A DNA stretch of 64,000 bases from Vandiemenella viatica (lineage: Eukaryota; Arthropoda; Insecta; Orthoptera; Morabidae). Each line of letters starts with the position of its first letter. The stretch's first letter is position 1. Of the stretch, positions 31,993 through 42,284 are shown in pieces. Where the stretch lies: assembly GCA_031002005.1 (NCBI GenBank), contig JARYHS010008074.1:276211930-276275929 (forward strand), written 5' to 3'. Under the pieces are notes generated by a model, which searched no databases, was not told where the DNA came from, and saw only the letters and a program-made list of their open reading frames with translations. Position numbers and translations under genes: made by a program.

Positions 31993-33725
31993 CAGGGTTC
32001 CCAATCTTTTAGCAAAAGAAAAATTAAGGCCTTTTTAAGGCAATTTTTCATATTTTTTAGGGCTATATTTAATGTACATTAAAATGTTATGAAAAAACTA
32101 ATATGCAACTTACAGCAAAGAAATTAAAATATGCATGTTAAGATTATGATGAAATAAGCTTTAATCAAGTTTATAAATTTCTAATAAATTTACTTTTGTT
32201 TTCACACAATACAGTGAATATTGAAACTTTTTACCTTTTCATATATTAAACATAAGATAAAAATACTACTATTCCCCAGAAAACTGACACAAGGGCAAAA
32301 AGAAACATTACCACCTTAGTAATAAGAATTACTTTAAAACTTAACTTAGTCCACAACCCGAAGGTTGGTTGGATCCTTCCGAAGAAGGCATACTAAGCCA
32401 TTGTGTCAGAGGTAGGATGGCCAGTTCCTTTCCTCTGAGACCTACAGTTTAACGTGGAAACCGAACCACGGAAAGAATTACTAACATATAAATATATATT
32501 TTAACTTAATTTGTTTTTATTCATTATAGCACATTAACAGTTACATCAGAGAACGACTGCCAAATTGTCAGCTCAATTACTTATTAGATTTCAGGTATAA
32601 TGTTGAATGAGGAAGACTCACCCCCCCCCCCCTTTTTGAAAGCTACATGTAAAAGACCCGTTAAAGATGAAACATTTTCCATAGATTTAAGAAATAGGTT
32701 AAATACAACTTTTTCAACATCTTTAGAGTTACAGCAGTAGTTCCTATTGGACATATTTGATCAAATACTTTCTTATATGAGTGAAGTTTACTTACCAGAT
32801 GAGCTACAACATGTAATAAGGATAAACATAAACATACTGGTGAGAGTTGTTAATACTTATGCACATTAAATACAAAATGTACTCTTTTTTTAAATGATTT
32901 TTTTTTTAATTTCCACATTGTTTAAAAGAAAGGTCAATTCTCTTTTAAAACTTTCAATAGAGCCTTAATTTTACTTTCAACATCCTCAAATTCAGCTTTT
33001 TTAACTTTAGCAGTTCGTCAAAAACTATTGGACTGTGTGATGTACTTAACATCCCCAATAACCTCAGCTTTATCTGCTAGTTTATCAGCATTATCTTCAA
33101 GATCTTTAATTGCAGTTTCTAGATGTGCCTTTTTAAATTTCAAATCTTCCAAATCATCTAAAATAGATTTACGTTTCACTCCCTGAATCCCTGTATTCTT
33201 TGCAGTTTTTTTCTCTTCCAGGTACGCAATATACTTTTGATGAGCCATAGCTGCATACATCCTTAACTCCATAGTTATTAACAACTTATTTTTGCTGTTT
33301 TTGAAATGTTGACTGACTAATCTTTGAGCCACTAAAGACTCTTCTTTTAAATTTTCAACTTCCAACTGCTTGTTCACAGAGAAGCCTCATTCAACATCTG
33401 CTTGTCCATGTGATAACAGCAATAATATTTTTACTACTATATACATATGAAACTAGTGACAAATTGACAAGAAATGTAAGGTGCAGGCATGTACGAAGCA
33501 GAACTACATAAGAGAGGTACTTTGACTCACACTTGGTCAAGGTCGAGCCAGAGAGAAATCTGCCGATCGGCGCGTCGCTGGGATAGTATCACGCCATATC
33601 TCGGTGTTAAAAAAATCAGACTTTTTCAAAGATTTTAAGGCCTTTGAGCACATTTTAGTGCCTTTTAAGGGCCCTTAAAAATCAAAATGAAAATTAAGGC
33701 CTTTTTAAGGCCCGTGGGAACCCTG
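31993..33725 (-). mobile_element. hAT-like element relic, 1733 bp
   Basis: Terminal inverted repeats CAGGGTTCCCAATC (left) and CAGGGTTCCCACGGG (right, inverted), each followed inward by AAATTAAGGCCTTTTTAAGG. The flanks share ACATA (31988-31992 and 33726-33730), a 5-bp direct repeat; no 8-bp duplication is visible. It holds the C-terminal part of a transposase-like gene on the minus strand. Confidence 0.75.
33018..33410 (-). pseudogene. hAT-like transposase C-terminal fragment
   Basis: On the minus strand SHGQADVE-stop-GFSVNKQLEVEN, then NLKEESLVAQRLVSQHF, an amphipathic KKT..GVKRKSILDDLEDLKFKKAHLETAIKDLE and an acidic tail. The block SHGQxxVERGFSVNK is characteristic of a group of hAT-related insect transposase-like proteins. 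Here the Arg codon CGA has become the stop TGA, a single CpG-type transition. The open part downstream is 119 residues. Upstream catalytic regions are deleted. Confidence 0.65.
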
Positions 33726-33730
33726 ACATA

Positions 33731-34989
33731 ATCAACCACAGTACTGTCTTCAACTAGTTCTCTAATAGCCTAGAATCCATGAGCCAAATCCTTTGTTTTC
33801 AGCATTTTTGTAGCGCTTTATCTCAGTGCTGACCTTCTTCCTTTAACTTTGGTTTGTGATATGTCTACTATAGCTTTCCTTTCCATACTAATATCACCTC
33901 CTAGAATTTCTTCCAGATTTTTCTTTTCTGAAATTTTAGTGCAAGAATCTTTGAACCTAGACGTCATACTTAACCAATTCACCTATAAAAAGCCAAAAAT
34001 ATTAATTGTTTTACACATCTCTCATACCTATGGTCATTGCCTGATTGCTATAATGTTAAATAATATTAGTACAGTGTTTTTATTGTGCAACACTGATTTG
34101 TTATTAAATATATCTCAGATATTTTCATGTATAAAAGCATCTATTTCATCTGTACCATGTCTGTAAAATAAAACATTAGAAAATGAATCAAAGCATTCAG
34201 AAAGATTCTGTCTTGTAACTAGACCTCATATTACTAAAAACGTTTGTGAAGTAAAACTAATTTACAAAACATCAAAAAATCAAATATGTAATCAGCATCA
34301 CAAAAAAGTAACCAAGTTGACAAGTAGCTAAAGACAACATTTACAGATATCTTGGTACAATAAGGGAATGCAGTAGATTTCTGTATGATGACATTAAATG
34401 AATTAGAATATCACTGATTAACACTATATAAGGTTCAAGCTGAAATTAATGAGCAAGTTATTCTAAACACCAAATTTCTGCAATACACAAATTTCTAGTG
34501 CATCACTTCAATCTACAGACTTTGAACAATCTGTTGAGTTGTGATATTAGCTTCTGTCACACGAGTACAGGCAATGGAAATGAGATGGCTGACTATGATG
34601 TTTCAACACACAGCCTCAATTAATTCATATTTAAAGAGAAAATTACAACATTTACTTTCACTATGTACAAGGCCATAAGCAGTGGAAAGAGATGGGTGAA
34701 ATATAAATGGAAATAAGCATCCAAAATCAGCTTCACAGTGGACACCCTTAAACTATATTAAATGCAAACAGTGTTGAGAGATAGTATTGATATTAACGCT
34801 AAGGGATTCGCTACTGACCCAGTCCTCCATATTTTCCTTCACAACTTTAATGATGTTGCCGCTCTTAGTACTTTTGAAAAATAGTGTGGCACAGCCAATG
34901 ACAACATGGGTGGTCAGCATGCTGTGTATGAGTGCTAAGGATTTAACAGGTGTGTATGGGTCTATTGGACTAAATATTTAAGTATTATT
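33731..34989. other. No gene recognised
   Basis: AT-rich. A 64-residue open frame at 34787-34981 has no recognisable motif. Confidence 0.35.
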
Positions 34990-35620
34990 TTATTTTTTCA
35001 TACAAAATGTTCGCCAATAAGTTTATGACACTTAACGAAATAGAAAAATATCTGAATGAAGAAATAGACAGTATAGGCTGCTCTGAAACTGAAGACTGCT
35101 TAGATATAAGTGATCATGGTTTGGATTCAGAACAAGACTGTGACGATGGTGAAATATCTAGTTTTGAAAGCTCATCGGCATCAATTGTGCTGTTTGTACA
35201 AACGCAGCAGATGTTACAGCCTGGTAATGAAAATCTTATTGAATTTGACTTATAATAAAGGCAATTCATTTGTCAACCGTCACATGATCTACTACCTTCT
35301 GATAATATCAAGAGATTTTATCAAAATACTGGCTATTTCTCTTATTAATCCAACACTTCATGAAACAATCATCACAAACATTTCCCAGCACATTAAAAAC
35401 ACATCCGAAATATAATTAGAGAAATAGAACCACCGGCTGCATCCAGCCCATCAGTAAGTGAATGAAAAGTGCAATGTGGCCTACCTTATTGGAAAAGATA
35501 GAAAAATTAAACTTTTTGCTTAAAATGTAATGTACCAATTAGTGGAGAACACATGAAGCATATTTGGTCAAACTGCTATAGCTAATTTTTACATACAAAG
35601 CCACTGAATAATGTTGATTA
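34990..35620 (+). pseudogene. Possible piggyBac-like remnant
   Basis: An 82-residue open frame (35007-35255) begins MFANKFMTLNEIEKYLNEE and is strongly acidic (SETEDCLDISDHGLDSEQDCDD), like the N-terminal tail of piggyBac transposases. About 200 bases downstream, a second frame with two stops reads CGLPYWKR, then CLKCNVPISGEHMKHIWSNC, a Cys-rich arrangement like the piggyBac C-terminal zinc domain. The catalytic core between them is absent. No TTAA-flanked ends were found, so the assignment is tentative. Confidence 0.4.
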
Positions 35621-35778
35621 AGTGATATCATCCCAAAGAAGGTATTTTATTTTTCTTAGTTTTGAAAGCCGTTTTTTATGTGGGTTGATCTCTTATTGTT
35701 ATTTTCCTATAATCATAGATATAGCATTATAGCTGTATAAGAAAATATGGAAGCCTTTCTTTAAAATTAGTTATAATA

Positions 35779-36139
35779 CAGGGTGGTCAGAAATTCACTC
35801 ATCGGCGGGTAAGGGCAGTGTTCGGGACGTTGCACTAACGAAATAAATACAAAAAAAATCCAGTAAAAGTCGTACCATTTTTGAGTTATTCGCAGCTAAA
35901 GTTGGCCAATAAGAGCGCTGCGCGGGCGAATTCAAACAGCCTTCCACCAGCGGTGTTGCCAAGCGTACTCAAGGCATGCGACCGTCACAGAAAACGAAAA
36001 GAAAAATTCTCTTCGGAAGGGGGGATCGAACACGCAACCTTCAGATTGAGAGTTTGCCGTCTTACCGACTACGCTGCCAAGGCACTATAATTTCCTTGTT
36101 TTTAGAAGCCACTTGGGCGGGAAGTCGGTGGTGGGGCTA
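35779..36139 (+). repeat. Left terminal inverted repeat of the mariner-like element
   Basis: Inverted match to 40934-41341, including GTTCGGGACGTTGCACTAACG, GCGCTGC, GGCTTCTAAAAAC-complement and GACTTCC-complement blocks. The right arm is longer by about 50 bases near 40954-41003. Confidence 0.92.
36018..36084 (-). ncRNA. tRNA-like sequence in the left TIR
   Basis: On the minus strand CAGCGTAGTCGGTAAGACGG contains RGCNNAGYNGG (A box) and 31-32 bases later GTGTTCGATCCCC (B box, one change from GGTTCGANNCC). Between them CAAACTCTCAATCTG could be an anticodon-arm remnant. The T stem is weak, so a functional tRNA is unlikely; a tRNA-derived Pol III promoter is the best description. Confidence 0.6.
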
Positions 36140-36181
36140 AAGGACCATGCCAGAAGAAGTCTCGCAGTCGAACACAACTTA

Positions 36182-36565
36182 GGGGCCGTGCACAAACTAC
36201 GTGGCTCGGTCCAGGGGGGGAGGGGTTAGCTGGAAGGCTACGATGGGCTACGTGGGGGGAGGGGGGGTTCTAAGCCAGGCCACGTAGCTTTCCTTTCATA
36301 ACATTTTTCACAGTTAAAATGAGGAACTGAACACACAACAGCATGTGAATATTTATTTCCATCAGTTAGTTATCTCCGTAAGTAATTTACAATAGTCTGA
36401 TAAGAGAAAACAGTACAAAATGTCTTCTGGAATCAAAAGGGATAAAAGCTACGTGCTACGTGGGAGGGGGGGGGGGGTAGAGACAAAAGCCACTTAGGGC
36501 TCCGTGGGGGGGAGGGGGGCTTCACAGGAGGCCAAAATGGAGCTACGTGGTTTATGCACGCTCCC
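36182..36565. mobile_element. Harbinger-type MITE, 384 bp
   Basis: Flanked by TTA (36179-36181 and 36566-36568). Termini GGGGCCGTGCACAAAC and, inverted, GGGAGCGTGCATAAAC. Several long G runs. Inserted just before the transposase start codon, so it may separate the gene from its leader. A fragment of the same family is at 30975-31038. Confidence 0.85.
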
Positions 36566-37547
36566 TTACTGATAAAGAAACTGTCATCATGCAATGTCGT
36601 CAATTTTCGTTTGAAGAGTACGCCGATATGCATTTGGCGTATGGCGCTGCTGGACAAAACAGGGCCGAAGCAGTTAAGATTTACACGACTCGGTTTCCTA
36701 ACTGTATGATTCCATCAGCCAACACTTTTGTGTTGGTTGGCAGAAGGTTGAGGGAGACGGGAAGTATTGTTGTCCACAGGCCCGACGCCGGACGAAATCG
36801 GTTCAGGCGGAGTGTAGGATTTGAAGACAATGTCCTGGAAATGATTGCTGACAAGCTCTAGGGTCATTACCAACGCAATGCAGATACGTCCAGTTTAAGT
36901 GATCCCTCAAATTCTCCGTTTAAATGCAGCCTTTCAATAGGGTCATTTTTGTTGTTTTTTAATTACCAGGCCTCACATGCCACTGTTTTGGACGTCCTTC
37001 ACGATGAAGGGTTACATCCCTTTCACTTTCAAAAGGTTCAAGATTTGGAGGAAGACGATTTTCCACTTCGAGTTCAGTTTTTACAGTGGTACCTGCAGCA
37101 ATGTAACGATTATCCAAACTTTGAAAGGAAGGTGCTGTGGACGGATGAGGCATGCTTTACCAGGAGGAGTGTTTTAATAGCCGGAACAACCACAGCTGGG
37201 ATGTCGAAAATCCACATGCAATTTCTGTCAAGTCATACCAACCCAAATTTAGTGTTAACATTTGGGCGGGTATTTTGGGCGAGTTTATACTAGGCCCTGT
37301 TCTACTTCCGCAACGTTTAAATGGCGCTTCTTATTTAGCATTTCATGAAAACGTCCTTCTGTTGTACTTAGAAGACGTTCCTTTGTCAATTCGTAATGAC
37401 ATGTGGTTTCAACTTGACGGCACGCCGCCGTATTTTGCCGTACCGGTACGTCAACACTTAGATGCATTGTATCCTAACAGGTGGATTGTAGAGATGGGCA
37501 GGTCCGAGATTTTAAAGGAGTCGGGTCCGGATGTACATCCAGCGCTG

Positions 37548-37800
37548 CGGACCTGCATCCTGGTTCCGTGTCCGCGGACCTGTATGGGTCCGGCTCTACA
37601 ATCGGTCGGCCGGAGTGTATGGCGGAACTGGATCTGTGCGGACCTACATCCAGTTACGTGTCCGGCGGAGTTGTATGGGTCCGGTTCTAAAATCGAGCGC
37701 GCGGAGTGTATGGCGGAACTGGATGTGTACGGATCTACATCCAAATACGTGTCCGGCGGACCTGTATGGGTCCGAACCTGCAATCGAGCATATGGTGGAT
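37548..37800 (+). repeat. 91-bp subterminal tandem repeat in the hAT
   Basis: About 2.7 units. CCTGTATGGGTCCG recurs near 37578 and 37758, with the variant TTGTATGGGTCCG near 37670; GGCGGAACTGGAT occurs at 37621 and 37712. CG-rich units contain CGGACC/GGTCCG palindromes related to the TIR end GGTCCG, suggesting transposase-binding repeats. Confidence 0.8.
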
Positions 37801-38657
37801 ACAAATCCTACCAAGGAGAACTGCAGTATGAGTTATATCGTGTTTATCCATTAATTTATGAAATGAAAGAATATTAATTCTGATAATTTTGTTTTATTTT
37901 TGTCTGAAACTCACAACTGTACGTAATATTAGAAAATCACAGCATAATCAGACTTGATAATGATAAAAGTAAAAGTAAAATTTCTGTGGGCTTCTATAAG
38001 AATAAAATGAAATCATTTCTTAATAATGTTTAAGTACTACTAAAAAAAATCGAAAGTCTTTGTCAACTGTAAGTTTTTTTTTTTTTTTTTTTTTTTTACT
38101 AAAAATGAAATTATTCAAGAGTCAACATTTTTAGATAAATATTGCCTTTCCACAATATACCAGTTTAAGAAACAGTTTATTATAAATGAACAAAAAACAA
38201 AATTGCAAGTATAACTTATTTTAAATTGTGAGCGAGAAATTATGTGAGATTTGTTCTTATATTGTGTATAGTGTTTTGCTCAGTATACTATGTGAAACTG
38301 TTTTGATTGAGTGAATAAAACGTTGTCGTGAATGCTAAATCGAGTGCGATACAATGCATTTTAATCAAACAATAATATTTATGTTTTGCCAGCTACCATA
38401 AAGTGTTTTTGGTGCTTTCAAAATCTTTATTTTATTTTTTGCAATTTCAGAAACTTTTAATTTCTTTGTAATTTTATTTAAAATTATTTCCAATTTAGTT
38501 GAAAGTATTTTTAAGCAAGATTTAATTCTTAGTAATAATAACCGATTGTTTGAGCCATTGTTAGACGTTCTAGAAACGGCTGGATTATAAAATATTTCTG
38601 TAAAAGCGGCCAGCAGAGTAGCTCGCAATAATGTCACATAATCATTTATATATATTA

Positions 38658-39448
38658 CTAGCTGTTACCCGCGACTTCGTACGCGTGGATGTAGAATTTG
38701 ATTGCTAGAATTGGATATACAAAGCTGAAAATTATCTAAGATGTCCCAAACAACACTGAGTCGGCATAATATGACGGGAACGCCATCGATATACCATTCT
38801 ACCTTCGAACCTGTCTCATGACTAAAACTGTTATTCATATCGGAAATAGTATCCTATTTCGTTCCCAAATATACAAAGTATTTCCTTGTCATCGGTATAC
38901 ACATATATTCATCAAAACGTAAAAAAAAGATGGAGACTCACTTTCGCATACACAATATTATTAGTTTTGATCACACAAAAACTACCTGTGGAACCAGTAT
39001 ACCGTGAATAAAGTTAACGCTTTCTACCGCCAAAGATTTGCCAGAACATGGTATCCTTACTATAAAATCCTAGGCTTGGCTCAAACTATGAAAAACAATT
39101 CATAAAAATATTTGTATCCAATGGGATTAGATCCCGGAGCAACGCTGAAGGATTAATGAGAAGCTAACTCGTTACCACTACGCCATCCTACCGTTGCCTC
39201 GGTTCGGTGCACATTACAAATATACATATATATTATGCGTTTGTCTTTTACAGTTGAGATAGTTTTCATAATTTAATGACAATATGTTCTTATTTATACA
39301 TAATATAGTATCCCATCTCGATCCTAATGTCAACAGCATCTTCCTGTCAAATTTCATCACGATCGGAATATCCGTTTAGCCCAAGGAACGTAACAAACAG
39401 ACATAAAGACAGACAGAGTTACTTTCGCGTTTATAATATTAGTATAGA
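38658..39448 (-). mobile_element. Non-autonomous Helitron (family C), 791 bp
   Basis: Read on the minus strand it starts A|TCTATACTAATATTATAAA at 39448 and ends ...ACGCGTACGAAGTCGCGGG then TAACAGCTAG|T at 38658. TC start, CTAG end after a CGCG/CGCG hairpin, and A/T flanks fit Helitrons. The plus-strand start (ACTAGCTGTTACCCGCG) is a pattern repeated widely in arthropod genomes. No helicase gene. Nested inside the hAT. Confidence 0.7.
39118..39200 (-). ncRNA. tRNA-like sequence inside the Helitron
   Basis: Minus strand TGGCGTAGTGGTAACG is a perfect TRGCNNAGYNGG A box. About 45 bases on, GGGATCTAATCCC is a B box with one C-to-T change. The anticodon arm is not recognisable. Likely a tRNA-derived segment captured by the Helitron or a SINE fragment. 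Confidence 0.5.
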
Positions 39449-40933
39449 TATGTATAATGTTCCTTGGAAACTCTACGAACCATGTTTCTGCTATAAAGAG
39501 ATGTTAAATGTATTATCTGATTTGTCCTTAAGCCATCAGAATTCAGAAAGATAAAAATTCTAGAGACTTTGTGATCAATCAAACTGAACGTTAAAAGTTT
39601 AATAATACTACAACGCATTAAAATTACAAGTTAAATTATAAGTCCATTCTTATTTAGCACGTAAAACATTCCTCACCTTAGAAGAATGAACCCGACCAAT
39701 AAAGTACTACCGGGTTTTAGGTACCCATTGACATTTAATAGTTATTGTAATTATCTACTAGTAGTCAGACTTTAAGAAATAGTTTTTCATTTATAATCTC
39801 ATCTTTAAACAGAACTGTAAGCCAATCGTACAGTAAATGACATTAAACTCTTCAAAACATAGATTTCAAATCGAAACTGTAATGAAAAATTGCATTTCAG
39901 CTCCGCGTTGCAGGTCCGGCCGTGGTTCAACCTCTGGCCACGCGAGAACTGTGGCGCTGTTACAGGTCCGGCTGGAAGCAAATCCGACAAGCGCTCGGAT
40001 GTACATCCATCCCTCGCGCAAGTGATACGGGTCCGCGGAACTACATCCATCCGGACCTACCCATCTCTAGTGGATTGGTCGAGTAAGCCCAATTCACTGG
40101 CCAGCTCGGTCACCAGACTACAAACCATTGGATTTTTATCTCTGGGGAGCTGTCAAGGCCATTGTTTATGAGACTGAAGTAGAAACAGAGGAAGAACTTT
40201 TGGCTAGGATAATTCTAAGTTTTGATGAAATTAGAGAAAGTTATAATTTTGGAAGACTCGCAAATTCAGTAACTCAGCGTTGTCATGCCGGTATTGCAGT
40301 TGAGGGAGGACATTTTGAGCAATTGCTGTAAAATGTAAGGACCCGTATTTTTTTTGTTATTGTTTATTGGGATACATTTTTACTACGGTTACTGTTGCGG
40401 GTTGACGCTTATTCTAAGTAAATCCGTGGTGGCTTTCAATGTTGCGACTGATAACGTCAAGTTGGAATGAAGCTACTGTACAGTAATTTTGTTTTGTATC
40501 AGTGACAAAAGGGCTTTCAATGAGTAACAGCTTGTTTATCTTTTGCGGCTTGCCGCGCGTTAGCGAGTTGATGCACGTTACCAAAATGTACAACTTGTTT
40601 GAATAAGAACAGACTTTTTGCAGCAGAGAAAGTTACGTTACAACCAATAGAATAGGTTTAATGTTCTTTTTTCCAAAAGTTTATTGTTTTTTTTGTTGCA
40701 AAATAGTAGCAAGGATATTCACGTTAATCAATAAAAAAGTTGTGATCGAAATCTAGTGAAATACGATTACATGGAATAAAAGAAGCTTCTTTGCAACGAA
40801 TAAATTAAGTTTGCAGATTTTTTTTTTTTTTTTTTGTGCCAGTAACTAAATGATTTTTGTACAAAAATTAAAGATTAATCTAACAATCAGATCAACTAAT
40901 TAAAAAACAATTCCCATAAAAAAGAATACTCTA

Positions 40934-41341
40934 GCCCCACCACCGACTTCCCGAAAAATTTCGCGGATTACCGATCAATTCCGATTACGAACAAACAGTC
41001 CGCCCTAGTGGCTTCTAAAAACAATGAAATTCTAGTGCCTTGGCAGCGTAATCAGTAAGACGGCAAACTCTCACTCTGAAGGTTGCGGGTTCGATCACCA
41101 CTTCCGAAGAGAGTTTTTCTTTTCGTTTTCTTTGGCGGTTGCATGCCTCGAGTATGCTTGGCAACAGCGCCTGTGGAAGGCTGTTTGAATTCGCACGCGC
41201 AGCGCTCTTATTCGCCAACTTTAGCTGCGTATAACTCAAAAACGGTACGACTTTTACTAGATTTTTTTGGTATTTATTTCGTTAGTGCAACGTCCCGAAC
41301 ACTGCCCTTACCCACCGATGAGTGAATTTCTGACCACCCTG
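40934..41341 (-). repeat. Right terminal inverted repeat of the mariner-like element
   Basis: Partner of 35779-36139. It contains about 50 bases absent from the left arm (near 40954-41003). Confidence 0.92.
41035..41101 (+). ncRNA. tRNA-like sequence in the right TIR
   Basis: GCAGCGTAATCAGTAAGACGG (A box, two changes from the left copy) and GGGTTCGATCACC (B box GGTTCGATCACC, close to consensus). It faces opposite to the left copy, as expected of a TIR-borne module: both point outward. Confidence 0.6.
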
Positions 41342-41343
41342 TA

Positions 41344-42279
41344 TAGTGATTACCCTAAAATCCCATCACAAAATTATTATAAAAATCATTAGTTCTTTTT
41401 CATGGAAATGTTTTCAATTACACCTATAATCCCTATTAGACAGAAAATATTTACTTTTACTAAACAGTTTTGGAACCAACTCATGAAATCATTCTAGGTC
41501 CAGTCCTGTATTCTAAATTAGGGCACAATTCTTTAAGTGTTTAAGAAGACAAATATAACTAAGAGTAAAATGGTTGTAATGTGAAGGTATATACTGCACT
41601 GCAGAAAAATGATAAAATGCTTGTGTTACAATAAAGTTTGGGCTTCACTGGCAATCAGAAATTGCAAAGATCAGAGCAATCATCACACAAGATCTCCTGC
41701 AGAAATATCAAAATCAAAATGATTTTTGTGAGCATTGAGGCAAATTGTTAAAGAAGATTTAATTATTTCAAACCTGAAAAATCTGCAGTGTGTTGATATA
41801 GGTGTTTTTTTTTAAAAAAAGAAAAATGGCCTTACTGTCATTGCCCACATAAGATTGTGCACAGGGAACAGAAAGGAAATAGTTCAAGGCATTTATGGAC
41901 AATCCATGTAGAAATGTACTGAACGGTCAGCTTGGGGATTGTACCAACATCTTCCTGAATATTAACTGTAACTAAATTCCTGGAACAGACTTCTACAACA
42001 CAATATGATAGAATTTCTTTAAAATGGGTAAATCACTAACCCTGCTCCTTAACTCCAGACACTTTGCAATTCTTTTATCATGCAATTCAAAATTGAGCTT
42101 GTAAAGACGATACCCCGAAGTCATAATATACACTCTTACTATGTTTCACCATGGAGAAAGTGGGATATGAAGTTTCCCACATTGTCGGTATATTTTCACC
42201 TAGCTCTTGTTCACAACTGCATTTGCGTAGATTGTTCATGTGCAGATTAAACCATTCATGTAACAGCAAATAAAAAAAT
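41344..42279. other. No gene recognised
   Basis: AT-rich flank between the mariner-like element and the CR1-like copy. A 60-residue minus open frame at 42087-42269 has no recognisable motif. Confidence 0.4.
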
Positions 42280-42284
42280 GTAAC

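Larger units (their letters stand above)
37489..40069. mobile_element. Non-autonomous hAT, 2581 bp
   Basis: TIRs TAGAGATGGGCAGGTCCG and, inverted, TAGAGATGGGTAGGTCCG (one mismatch). Eight-base TSD GTGGATTG at 37481-37488 and 40070-40077. Subterminal CG-rich blocks contrast with the AT-rich interior. No transposase was found inside. It hosts a Helitron (38658-39448) and a T27 tract near 38072. Confidence 0.93.
36589..40331 (+). pseudogene. Mariner-like transposase, split by a hAT
   Basis: Start at 36589 (MQCRQFSFEEYADMHLAYG); the earlier ATG at 36547 lies inside the MITE. Residues 1-90 form the helix-turn-helix domain of the DUF4817 type (EEYADMHLAYG...IYTTRFPN..IPSANTF..LRETGS). A stop at 36859 and a diverged stretch follow. 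LHPFHFQKVQDL, FLQWYLQQC and KVLWTDEACFTR (first catalytic Asp) come next; a frameshift near 37165 leads to NNHSWDVENPHA, FSVNIWAGILGEFILGPVLL, MWFQLDGTPPYF (second Asp) and LYPNRWI. The hAT then intervenes. The gene resumes at 40078 with WPARSPDYKPLDFYLWGAVK (third acidic residue, Asp) and ends at 40331. The frame continues exactly across the hAT once one TSD copy is discounted. Confidence 0.9.
35779..41341 (+). mobile_element. Mariner-like DNA transposon with long TIRs
   Basis: Ends CAGGGTGGTCAGAAATTCAC in both inverted repeats, flanked by TA at 35777-35778 and 41342-41343, as in Tc1/mariner elements. Total 5563 bp, or about 2.6 kb without the nested hAT (37489-40069 plus TSD) and MITE (36182-36565). 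It encodes one transposase in plus orientation. Each TIR is 360-410 bp, unusually long for the superfamily, and contains a tRNA-like sequence. Confidence 0.9.

Noticed and set aside
35881..36090. 69- and 74-residue open frames repeated at 35881 and 41239
   Set aside because: They are the inverted repeats and tRNA-like sequence read as protein; the similarity is explained by the TIRs.
36547..36588. ATG at 36547 as transposase start
   Set aside because: It lies within the Harbinger MITE; the first transposase Met outside it is at 36589.
38072..38098. T27 tract as a retroposon poly(A) tail
   Set aside because: No adjoining retroposon body or TSD was found; probably an internal homopolymer of the hAT.
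42087..42269. 60-residue minus open frame as a further nucleoporin exon
   Set aside because: No Ran-binding, zinc-finger or cyclophilin motif and no convincing splice sites.
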